NCBI RefSeq assembly: GCF_030758975.1
Contig: NZ_CP132359.1
Location: 4,050,005-4,114,004 of the forward strand
Source of the DNA: Bosea beijingensis
Lineage (GTDB): Bacteria; Pseudomonadota; Alphaproteobacteria; Rhizobiales; Beijerinckiaceae
Reading direction: 5' to 3'
Length of the DNA stretch: 64,000 nt
Shown: in pieces, positions 54,013 through 62,350 of the stretch
Numbering within the stretch: the first letter of the stretch is position 1
Layout of the letters: each line of letters begins with the position of its first letter
The notes under the pieces: generated by a model
What the model saw: only the letters and a program-made list of their open reading frames with translations
Database searches by the model: none
Told to the model about the DNA's origin: nothing
Program-made: the position numbers and the translations under genes

Positions 54013-56400
54013 TTACCGCGACAATGGCTTGGTCGCCAGGATCGTAGCGTAATGCGTATGGCCGAGCTCCACGAGAACACGATCCAGCATCAAGGCCGCT
54101 TCGACAACCCAGGAGTCGGCGATGGGGTCGAGGTTGGGATAGATGCCGGAGAGACCGAGCTGATAGATGCAGCCGCCGGTCGGCGTGACGCTCGCGCCCG
54201 GGAACATCGCAGCAGCGAGATTGAGGATTCGTCCGCTGTCGGGCGTGAGATGGGGGCTCTTCTCCCGCATAGCCTCTTCTGGGACGCGCTGGAGCTCTGG
54301 TGAAATCTCGCTGCCGTGAACACGGAGAAGCTGACGAGGCAGCATTGCGCGGAAGCGCGATGCTGCCGCGAGGACGAGGTCTTTATACTGGAAGCGCGAG
54401 GGACCTACATAGCCGTCAACCGCGAGAAGGCCGCCGGGGCGTAGATGCTTCAGGCTCCACTGAAGCGCGACTTCAACATCCGGCTGCATGTGCAGTCTGT
54501 TGTTCCAGTAGACGAGGTCGAACGTTTTGCGCTTCTCTTCCGACAGGCCTGTGCCGAGGTTCCAGGAAATTTTATCGGAAAGTCCAAAGCGCTCGGCTTC
54601 GGCTCGTCCCGCCTCGATGCCGGCTTCGGATTGGCTCCAGATGTCGAAATGCTCGACGGTGCCGGTAAGTGCCAGTCGCAATGCTTGTGCTCCGTCTTCG
54701 CTGTCGAGCGACACCGCTTGCTTGAAGCTCGGCTTGGCCGAGCGGGCGATCAGCGTGTGAAAACCGGCAGAGGCCGCTTGGGAACGCGGCGAGCCGAGCA
54801 TATCGTTGATATGCTGCCAGATGCGGGGTGAACTCCACCAGTTGGCAAAAGCGGGCGTAGGCGAAGAAGAGGGGGCTGCCGGGGCGGGCAGCGCTACATG
54901 CTCCTGGGCACTTTCTGCGCCGTTGAAGGTAAAGCGCGCAAGTTCGTGATGGCCGCTGATGGAATCTGTCAGAGGAGTGCAACTCTCGAGCGTCCAGCCG
55001 TGGCGTTGAGCAAGAGTCGTGAGCTCGGACAGGCGGAAATGGAACGGCGCCCGGTCATGAAAGGTCATCGAACTATCGGGGCGCATCAACGGGCGAAAGG
55101 CCGCCTCACCCTCGGGGGCGATGATGAGGCTCGCATAAAAGCGGCCTCCCGGTTTCATGGCTGCGCCGAGATTCGCGAGACAGCGCTCCAGGGCCGGCAG
55201 GGGTAGGTTTTCAAAAAGGAAGCTGGCCAGGGCAATGTCGAACGAATCCTCGGCCCAGCTGAAGTCGAAACTGCCATCCTCAATAAGGTTTTGGGGCGAA
55301 ACCAGGTCGCGAAGCTGGCGGTTGTCCGCGAGGTTTTCCCAACCCCATTCAAGTGCTCGGCCATTGCGTTCGACTGCGTAGTATTGGCCGGGTTCCAAAG
55401 CTGGTGCGAACTCTGGAAGCAATCGCAACACGCCTGCGCCGATGTCCAGGAAACGAGCATTAGCAGGGATGCCGTCGACTTTGATAAGGTCGACTTCATT
55501 CCCGGCTGCGAAATCGTAACTGCTCATCTCGAAACGGGTGATATCTCGGTCGAGCAGGGATTGCATCATTTCGTGACGCCTCACGAAGCGATCTCGCTGT
55601 CCAATCTTGGAATGGAGATCTTGCGCGAGCCCTGCACGCTGATGCAGCCTCGGTGGCCAATTATGCAGGCTTTCCGCGCTTTTCTGTAAGCGTTCCGCGC
55701 GGTATGCCGCGCGGATCGGTGCTCCTGCCGACTTGCTGCCGATAGAGCCACGCCCAACGTGACGCTCGAAAAAGCGAATTTCATCTTTTAGAGCGTCTTT
55801 GATGGCGGCAACCATTTTTTGATCGCTGAGAAGCTCGCCTACCAGAGTTTCATAGTTTGCTACCGGGTTCTTGTTCATTGCAGGACGTTTCGTAAAACAT
55901 GCGCCGAGCATGTTGCCTAAACGCTCTGCATAAGCATCGAAGTCGTCGACATCGCCAATGAGGTCGAACGCAGTCATGTCAACGTTTAAAAATGTTGACT
56001 GTGTGTAAAGACCGGACACGCGTGGGTGTCGGGCGAGGTCAATAATGGACATCTCGCCCGAACGCAAATTTTGTACCATTTTACTGGACAAGTCGTTGTC
56101 GTTATCAATGCAGTGCCAATAATGCGATATCAGCCGAAGTACGGGATCCCGCAAGCATGTCGTCGCAAAATCGACGTTATAATATTCATACTTTCTGAGA
56201 TTGAAATGGCCGTGGATGCATTTTATGTTTTCTAGGTCGACATATTTATCAACAGAATGGGGTTCTTCTTGGAGGGAGGCGCACGGGGTTCCGACATAGT
56301 CGAGGAGAATTTGAGATGGGCCATAGAAGTCGGTAAGATATGATTTCAGCGTGATCCCACCACATTTAGGTACGTGGACTGAAAGCAATTCGATGGACAT
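54013..56400 (-). CDS. Sulfotransferase-methyltransferase-methyltransferase-like fusion protein
   Basis: A 795-residue three-part protein. Residues 1-225: sulfotransferase family 2-type domain with SVHVPKCGGITLKSYL (5'-phosphosulfate loop) and CLRDPVLRLISHYWH (3'-phosphate site). About 290-500: methyltransferase with ARFLDIGAGVLRLLPEF and NLGAAMKPGGRFYASLI. About 520-795: a second methyltransferase-like domain homologous to the separate protein encoded just downstream, but its SAM motif is degenerate (AVSLDSEDGAQALRL where the paralogue has GCGTG), so it is probably non-catalytic. The N-terminal third is noticeably AT-rich. The protein likely sulfates and methylates the same glycan. Confidence 0.8.
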   Translation of the reverse strand: MSIELLSVHVPKCGGITLKSYLTDFYGPSQILLDYVGTPCASLQEEPHSVDKYVDLENIKCIHGHFNLRKYEYYNVDFATTCLRDPVLRLISHYWHCIDNDNDLSSKMVQNLRSGEMSIIDLARHPRVSGLYTQSTFLNVDMTAFDLIGDVDDFDAYAERLGNMLGACFTKRPAMNKNPVANYETLVGELLSDQKMVAAIKDALKDEIRFFERHVGRGSIGSKSAGAPIRAAYRAERLQKSAESLHNWPPRLHQRAGLAQDLHSKIGQRDRFVRRHEMMQSLLDRDITRFEMSSYDFAAGNEVDLIKVDGIPANARFLDIGAGVLRLLPEFAPALEPGQYYAVERNGRALEWGWENLADNRQLRDLVSPQNLIEDGSFDFSWAEDSFDIALASFLFENLPLPALERCLANLGAAMKPGGRFYASLIIAPEGEAAFRPLMRPDSSMTFHDRAPFHFRLSELTTLAQRHGWTLESCTPLTDSISGHHELARFTFNGAESAQEHVALPAPAAPSSSPTPAFANWWSSPRIWQHINDMLGSPRSQAASAGFHTLIARSAKPSFKQAVSLDSEDGAQALRLALTGTVEHFDIWSQSEAGIEAGRAEAERFGLSDKISWNLGTGLSEEKRKTFDLVYWNNRLHMQPDVEVALQWSLKHLRPGGLLAVDGYVGPSRFQYKDLVLAAASRFRAMLPRQLLRVHGSEISPELQRVPEEAMREKSPHLTPDSGRILNLAAAMFPGASVTPTGGCIYQLGLSGIYPNLDPIADSWVVEAALMLDRVLVELGHTHYATILATKPLSR

Positions 56401-56574
56401 GATGAGGACTATCGTTCTCGTGAATTGTCGAAAGGCATCTGAATTGGGCGCTGTCAGGCGTGTCTGAATTTTGGTGGTATGCCGGGCGCAATATCGCTAT
56501 CGCTCCCGGTGCTTGCTGTCGTTGTTTGCTGCCGGCGGATCGTGAACTTTCCGGCAGAGTCGAATGCGTAACCT
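56401..56574. other. Intergenic gap between two minus-strand glycan genes
   Basis: 174 bases between the giant glycosyltransferase stop and the sulfotransferase fusion start, of mixed composition. No gene, hairpin with T-tract or recognised operator seen. Confidence 0.5.
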
Positions 56575-59500
56575 CTACAGGTTGGCGTGGTTAAGCGAGC
56601 GCCCGATGGTGCCATCTCCGACGGGAGTTCCGCCGCGAGTCTGCGGAAAACCGATAGCGATGATCGGTTGCGTATCGAAGGCGCAGGCGTTGCTGGCGTA
56701 GGCCACCTCGTCGAAGCCAAGAGCCTGTTCCTGCAGCGCTCTTATCAGGAGGTCAGAGTTGCCCGAGGCGTCGCGCCCAGCGCCGGCGATGACCCGTCCT
56801 CCCGCAGCCACGTAAGCCGCAATGCTTGCCGCCGCACTTGCCGCTTGAGTCTTCGAGCGCCAGCGTTGCGGTTCGACGATCAGCACATGGGCCTCCGGGT
56901 TCTTGATCCCGGCAACCAGTGCCGCCACGTCCGGAGCGCTCCCGCTGAGGGTCGCGAAGGCCGGGCACAGCCGCTTGTTGGCTGTTTCGAGCGCATGGCT
57001 TCGGCCGATCATGGTGACCGGTGGCCGGCGTTGCAGGACGCCGGACAGGCTGAGGTAGCGCATGGTCGAACGATCGAAAGGCATGCTGCCGCAATCGACG
57101 CACACCGGAACGCGCTCTTTGCCGACCTTGCGATCTTCAATGGTGTGGCCGCCGCAAAGGCTGCACAACATCCCCGTTCCCAAGGCGGCCTGATCAAAGC
57201 CGGGCGCACTCGCCAGAGTCAACGGGTGCATGATGTAGGCGTTTTCGTCGACGAGCGTATGTGGTGCAGGCAAGGTCTTGGAACTGATCGAGCGGATCGC
57301 CGGAATATCGGCCAGTTCGTAGCCTTTGCTCTCAAGGAAGTAGCTGTACTCGATATCCGTGCCGTCCTGGGCTACTTCGTCGCTGAAGCCGCCGACGGCG
57401 TTGTATGCGCTGCGCCGCAGAATGAACAAGCCGCCCTGAATATGCTGGAAGCGTCGCCGCGGATTCGCGCGCGCAAAATCCTGCCTTCGCCATTTTTCAA
57501 ACGAAGGATAGTTCGCGTATTCCGCTCCGTTGCGGAACTTGGGTAGCGAAATGCGATAGCCACCGAGTGCAGCCTGGGAGTTATCGTCCATCGCCCTGAC
57601 GAGTTCACGGTCCCAGCCGTTCTTCAGGATGAAGCCCTCCTTTGAGCAGATGTAGACAATGTACTCGGATGTACCGGCATCGATTCCGAGATTAGTGCCG
57701 GGGCCGCAGAAAAGATTCTTGCGGGACTCAATGAAGGTAAAATTCGAGCGAGCGCCATAACGCTCCTTCATGCGGTCTCGGAAGCTCTGTTGGCTATTGT
57801 TGTCGACAACGATCAGGTTGAACGGCAAGGAGGTATGAGCATAAATTCGGTCGATGATCTCACTGGTCGTTGCCCAGTCATCATATTTCGGGGTGTCGTA
57901 CGTCACCAGGACGATGTCGAGCATCCGGCCGCGCCAGACGTCCAGCATCGTATGCATCATCCGATCCGTGCTGGCGTAGTGCGTGGATTTGGAGCGCGCT
58001 GCGTTGATGAGCCTCCGGCGTTGCGCGTCCGGCATCGTGCAGAGTTCGCGGATGGCTGTCGTCAGCGCTTCGACATCCTTCGGAGCCGTCAACAAGCCAT
58101 CGACGCGATGGGTGATGAGATCGGGGATATTCGCCAGCCGGCTTGTGACGACGGGTACGCCTGCCGCCATCGCTTCGATCAGTACTGTCGGAAGCCCGTC
58201 CATGTCACCATTCAGGGCTTCGACACAGGGCAGGGCGAAAATATCGGCATCGAAATACGCCTGGTGCAGCGAGGCCGTGTCATCGAGCGTTCCGGCGAAC
58301 GCGACGTTGTTGATCCTGGCTGCCGTAACCTGCTCGCGCAACTCGGCCTCGAGTGGACCATAGCCGTAGATCACGAAATCCAGTTCGGGCGTAAGCGCCG
58401 CGGCTTCGATCAGGTACCTGAAGCCCTTCTTTTCGATCATGCGGCCGATCGAGATGACGCGAGGGCGCTCCGCCCGGGAGAATGGGCGGGCCTTGGCTTC
58501 GGGAAGCCCGACCGCTTGGCGTTCCGGAACAATCTTGGTGCTTGGGACGCCGCACTCGCGCAGGAAACGTTCGTGATAGGTGCCCAGAGTGATCACGCCC
58601 GAGCACAACGGATCGCTTGCGACTTCGCCGACGCGATTGCGGAGGCGGTTGGAATGGTGGCTGATATCGACGCCGCCCGGCATGAAGGTGAAGGGAATGC
58701 CGGTCATCTGCGCGGCAGGCCAGGTGAGTTGCGTGGTCGCGGGATAAGCGAAGGGCGAATGAAGAATGTTGCGCCTGTCGGCTTTCAGTGCTTCTGCCAA
58801 TTCTTCGGCAGTCAAGATCTGCTTGGCTGAAATCTTGAAATCGAGAGACGCGGCGAGGTCCGGAGCGGTCTTGTAGTATACCTTGACGTCGAAATGATTG
58901 GAAACGAGCCAGCGCAGCTCATTAAGCACGAAGGTTTGCGACAGAGCAGGCCAGTCCCAGACCATATAGGCGATACGCGGAGGGTCGATCCCAAGTGCCA
59001 CGCGCTCGCGAAGGTTTTTGGTCGCAACCCGCGCGAAGTTGATGTCCCACTTCTCTGTCAGGGTGACGTTGTTGAGCGTTTTCTTGTCGAGATAGTACTC
59101 GACCAGGGAGACGGGAATGAAAGCTGGTGGATTGAAGCGCGTATAGCGGATGATCAGGTCCCAGTCGACGAGCCGCGTCATGGAGTCGTCGAACAGACCT
59201 TGCTGGGTGACGATACTCCGTTTGTGCACGAAACAATTGAGATCGATAAAGTTGCGATGGACGAGGTTCTCGCGCTGGTAGCCGACGCCTAGGACGCTAT
59301 CGGTGCCTTTATCGAGGTCGTTGATATGTTCGGCGCAATAGGCGGTGCCCAACGCTTCGCATTGAGCGAAAGCGGCTGCCATGATGCACAGAAAGTGTTT
59401 GTGCCAGTGGTTGTCGCTGTCGAGATACGCCACGAGGTCCCCGCTGGCGCGGGACAGACCGGCGTTGCGCGCCTTCGAGATGCCGCCATGCTCGGCCTTC

Positions 59501-60798
59501 ACGAGGGTCAGCCATCCCGACTTGATTAATTCCGGGAAGCCGGTCTCGATGACGGAGATCGTTTCGTCAGTGCTGCCATCATCAACGACGATGAGTTCGT
59601 GGGCCCTGTAGGATTGAGCAATGACGGATTCGATGGCTCGCTTGACGACATGAGCGCGGTTCCAGGCCGGCATGACGACGGAAACCTTCTGCGGCGCCCC
59701 TTTCAAGGCGCGGCGACAAAGCTCGATGGCGCTTGCGGGAACCGTATCGCCTTCTATGACGCTGCGGGAGCCAATTGCACTCAAGAGTGGAACTCGCCGT
59801 TCCCAAGGAGATCGCCAACTGGATGGGGCCATCAGCTTTTGGGCTGGTCGCGCTTGGCTAACCGAGGACGTGTTGGCTTGCCGGTTGGCCGCAGGCATCG
59901 CAGAGGTCGTCGGCGCTGGCGAGGTAGAGGCTCCTGGCCGGGGAGGGGTCGTGCTCTGGGGGAGCGGAGCCGGCCGTACGACTGAGCCTCCGGGCGCCTC
60001 GCTTTTCAGGCGGGGCGAAGCGGGCGTGGAAACCGCCTCAAAACCGGTGAACATGCGCTGCCAGAAAGGGCTCTTCTTCCGGCTGTGCGGGGTTGAAGTG
60101 CCATTGGCGGTGTGGGCGGAATGTCGTGCATTCCATAAGAGCGCGGCGGGAGGGGCTTGCCGTGTAATTTCGTCGACGACCCCAGCAAAGCTCAAACCCT
60201 GGCGCATCCACTCGACCAAGTATTCGGAGTCACTTTCGTCCGTTCCGACAAAGGTTGTGACCAAGGTCGTAAGGTCGTCGAATGTCGGGCGCAATGCCAT
60301 GCCAGCATCGCCGGAAGCTGCTGCTCCTACGAGCGCGGTCAGGTTGCTGGCCGTTTCGGCAAAGCCGTTGCGGTGAGAGACATGGAGGAGATGTTCGCCA
60401 ACCTCGGCGATGGGGCTCCCGATCAGGACGGCCGAACGATAATACCCTTCGGCGGCGACGGAACTCCCCATCTCCTTGAGCATATGCCCAGCCTGCACGA
60501 GATAGCCCGAATGCAGAGGCAGGACATTCAGGCCGGCTCGGTACTCCAAGAAGGCACGGTGCCAATCGCGTTGATCGCGAAGTGCATCGCCGCGTTGCGC
60601 GTAATGCATGAAGACACTGTGTTGATTCGCGACTTGGCGAGTGAATGTAGCGATCTCGAAGCGGCTTTGCGAGGTGAGAATCAGGTTTTGAATGTAGGTG
60701 TCGGCGTCGACTTTCTTCCACCGCGAGGTCAATTGCTGGAATTTTGCCAGGAGGTTCGACGAGGGGCCGTCGTTTGTATCGGTACCGATGAACGGCAT
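56575..60798 (-). CDS. Giant multi-domain glycosyltransferase (TPR-like, GT2, GT4, GT2, zinc-knuckle domain)
   Basis: A 1407-residue protein. Residues 55-150 are TPR-like helices (RDWHRAFLEYRAGLNVLP); 240-330 are a Pro/Ser/Thr-rich linker. GT2 domain at about 370-600: VSVVMPAWNRAHVVKRAIE, LIVVDDGSTDET, AYLDSDNHWH. GT4 domain at about 640-945: SIGRMIEKKGFRYLIEAA and DGLPTVLIEAMAAGVPVVT. Second GT2 domain at about 960-1190: IVLVTYDTPKYDDWATT, LIVVDNNSQQSF, FNFRG-like GPGTNLGIDAG. C-terminal domain from about 1210: CSLCGG and CVDCG zinc knuckle with RSTMRYLSLSGVL. Start MPFIGTDTND chosen over 50 weaker upstream codons. It may add several sugars of one repeat unit. Confidence 0.86.
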   Translation of the reverse strand: MPFIGTDTNDGPSSNLLAKFQQLTSRWKKVDADTYIQNLILTSQSRFEIATFTRQVANQHSVFMHYAQRGDALRDQRDWHRAFLEYRAGLNVLPLHSGYLVQAGHMLKEMGSSVAAEGYYRSAVLIGSPIAEVGEHLLHVSHRNGFAETASNLTALVGAAASGDAGMALRPTFDDLTTLVTTFVGTDESDSEYLVEWMRQGLSFAGVVDEITRQAPPAALLWNARHSAHTANGTSTPHSRKKSPFWQRMFTGFEAVSTPASPRLKSEAPGGSVVRPAPLPQSTTPPRPGASTSPAPTTSAMPAANRQANTSSVSQARPAQKLMAPSSWRSPWERRVPLLSAIGSRSVIEGDTVPASAIELCRRALKGAPQKVSVVMPAWNRAHVVKRAIESVIAQSYRAHELIVVDDGSTDETISVIETGFPELIKSGWLTLVKAEHGGISKARNAGLSRASGDLVAYLDSDNHWHKHFLCIMAAAFAQCEALGTAYCAEHINDLDKGTDSVLGVGYQRENLVHRNFIDLNCFVHKRSIVTQQGLFDDSMTRLVDWDLIIRYTRFNPPAFIPVSLVEYYLDKKTLNNVTLTEKWDINFARVATKNLRERVALGIDPPRIAYMVWDWPALSQTFVLNELRWLVSNHFDVKVYYKTAPDLAASLDFKISAKQILTAEELAEALKADRRNILHSPFAYPATTQLTWPAAQMTGIPFTFMPGGVDISHHSNRLRNRVGEVASDPLCSGVITLGTYHERFLRECGVPSTKIVPERQAVGLPEAKARPFSRAERPRVISIGRMIEKKGFRYLIEAAALTPELDFVIYGYGPLEAELREQVTAARINNVAFAGTLDDTASLHQAYFDADIFALPCVEALNGDMDGLPTVLIEAMAAGVPVVTSRLANIPDLITHRVDGLLTAPKDVEALTTAIRELCTMPDAQRRRLINAARSKSTHYASTDRMMHTMLDVWRGRMLDIVLVTYDTPKYDDWATTSEIIDRIYAHTSLPFNLIVVDNNSQQSFRDRMKERYGARSNFTFIESRKNLFCGPGTNLGIDAGTSEYIVYICSKEGFILKNGWDRELVRAMDDNSQAALGGYRISLPKFRNGAEYANYPSFEKWRRQDFARANPRRRFQHIQGGLFILRRSAYNAVGGFSDEVAQDGTDIEYSYFLESKGYELADIPAIRSISSKTLPAPHTLVDENAYIMHPLTLASAPGFDQAALGTGMLCSLCGGHTIEDRKVGKERVPVCVDCGSMPFDRSTMRYLSLSGVLQRRPPVTMIGRSHALETANKRLCPAFATLSGSAPDVAALVAGIKNPEAHVLIVEPQRWRSKTQAASAAASIAAYVAAGGRVIAGAGRDASGNSDLLIRALQEQALGFDEVAYASNACAFDTQPIIAIGFPQTRGGTPVGDGTIGRSLNHANL

Positions 60799-60959
60799 CA
60801 GTATCTCTCTTCCGTAGCGTACTTCTAGTGGCGGAGCGCTACGCGCACCGCTTGAATTACGAAATGAACCAGCGGGAAGTCTTTTGCAAGATGCGGGCGT
60901 ATTGGATCGGAGCTCGCGAGCCAGACGGTCGAGACGCGTGCCCTGCACCTTGCGAGAAA

Positions 60960-60973
60960 GGGGCGGACGCCCC
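60960..60973 (-). terminator. Possible weak terminator after the beta-helix gene
   Basis: GGGGCGGACGCCCC can form a 5-bp GC stem with a 4-base loop; on the minus strand it is followed by TTTCT. It lies about 30 bases past the beta-helix stop. Short stem and short T-tract make this a weak call. Confidence 0.33.
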
Positions 60974-61001
60974 GGAGGCTCCTCCTATTCCGAGGGTGTC
61001 A

Positions 61002-62249
61002 TCAAGGAGGAGCGGCTATGTCCTGTTCTTGCAACACGTCGATAAAGCCGTTGCCTCCGACCTGTGTCGGGCCGGTGCCTGAGGCATAGACGCCCGTTGC
61101 CAAGCGCATGAAGGTGTTCGATCGAACGACGTTGTTGGTAGCAGCGTAAATATTCTGCCCGACGGAGTAGGGTTCGATGGAGATGCCGCGGTGGTGGGTT
61201 CGCTTCCTGTTGGATAATGTGATCATATTGCCCGAAATCATGCAGTCGGAAGCGCCTTTGAGCAGGATCGCGCAAGGGGGCGAAACGGCGCGGCCCGAAT
61301 CCAGATAGCCGAAATCTTCTATTCGGTTCTCGTTGATCATTGAAAGACCCTCGCCCCCCCGCATCTCGATTGGGGTGACGCAATCGACAAAGCTGTTGGC
61401 GATGATGGTCATGCGATCGCCAGGGCGAACCTCTCCGGCGCCGACCGCGAAGGCACCGACGCCGACATGGCAGCGATGGAAGTGGCTTGTATGGACGCGG
61501 ACATGCCGGTTGCGGCGTTTGACTTGGACGCCCGTCGAACAGAAGCGGAAAACGCAGTTGGATATCACCGTCGTATCGCCGTCGTCATTCGCTTTCAGAT
61601 CGTTGCCGCCGCTTAGATAGAGGCCGCCATCGGCCCAGCCTTGAAATATGCAGTTCATGACGGCGCCGGGCCCGCAATCGACCGCGTCGAGTGCGCTGTC
61701 GCCGTTGAGTTCGGATAAGCTTGTGCCTGCGATAAATTCGCAGCGTTCGAGACTCCAGCGACGCGTGCGAAACAGGTCGAACACGGTGCCAACATCTCCG
61801 GTAACAGTCTTCGCCGTGACCGCGCTCATGTCGAAGGTGCCTCCTTCGACATCGAAGGAGTAAAGCCCGGCTCCTTCTATCCGAAACGCCTGGCTCCCGA
61901 GGCCTCCTGAGAAAACGATGCGCGCATCGGGGGCGCAGATCAGAGCCGTGGAGCGTTGGAGCAGAACGCGTATGGCGCTGCCGATGACATAGGTTCCGCC
62001 GGGAACAACGATGCGTCCGCCGGCCGTGAGCGCGCGACGAAAGGAATCGGAGAGGTCTTCATTGCTCCGCCCCTCGGCGACCCGTTGATGCAGGTCTGGT
62101 GAAATGAAATCCAGCAGGCTCCGCCCCAGCGGAGCGGCCGGAAGAGCTGCGGAGGGACTCTGCCCCCAGGCGCTTGCAATGCCGCTCAGGCCTGACACAG
62201 ACGCCGCTATTGATAGGCTCATCTGCTTGAGAAAGGTCCGACGCTGCAT
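61002..62249 (-). CDS. Tat-exported right-handed parallel beta-helix protein (pectate lyase superfamily fold)
   Basis: A 415-residue secreted protein. The N-terminus MQRRTFLKQMSLSIAASVSG is a twin-arginine signal with a hydrophobic core and a likely ASA cleavage site. The mature part begins with the Pectate_lyase_3-type opening (SDSFRRALTAGGRIVVPGGTY) and continues as short beta-helix turns: VISNCVFRFCSTGVQVK, MTIIANSFVDCVTPIEM, CMISGNMITLSNR, NVVRSNTFMRLATGVY. Such folds are lyases, hydrolases or epimerases acting on polysaccharides. I see no assignable catalytic residues. Placement beside the glycan genes suggests processing of the exported polymer. Confidence 0.85.
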   Translation of the reverse strand: MQRRTFLKQMSLSIAASVSGLSGIASAWGQSPSAALPAAPLGRSLLDFISPDLHQRVAEGRSNEDLSDSFRRALTAGGRIVVPGGTYVIGSAIRVLLQRSTALICAPDARIVFSGGLGSQAFRIEGAGLYSFDVEGGTFDMSAVTAKTVTGDVGTVFDLFRTRRWSLERCEFIAGTSLSELNGDSALDAVDCGPGAVMNCIFQGWADGGLYLSGGNDLKANDDGDTTVISNCVFRFCSTGVQVKRRNRHVRVHTSHFHRCHVGVGAFAVGAGEVRPGDRMTIIANSFVDCVTPIEMRGGEGLSMINENRIEDFGYLDSGRAVSPPCAILLKGASDCMISGNMITLSNRKRTHHRGISIEPYSVGQNIYAATNNVVRSNTFMRLATGVYASGTGPTQVGGNGFIDVLQEQDIAAPP

Positions 62250-62276
62250 GGCCGTCTCCAGTCTGAACTCAAAAGC

Positions 62277-62302
62277 AAGCGCCCGAAATCATTCGGGCGC
62301 TT
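62277..62302 (-). terminator. Rho-independent terminator of the RTX repeat gene
   Basis: A perfect 11-bp stem AAGCGCCCGAA / TTCGGGCGCTT with a 4-base loop, 49 bases downstream of the repeat-protein stop. On the minus strand it is followed by GCTTTTGAG. It separates the repeat gene from the beta-helix gene, which therefore probably has its own promoter. Confidence 0.72.
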
Positions 62303-62350
62303 CTAGAGAGGTATCTGGTACGTCGATGCCAATTCTGTGGCCAGCACACT

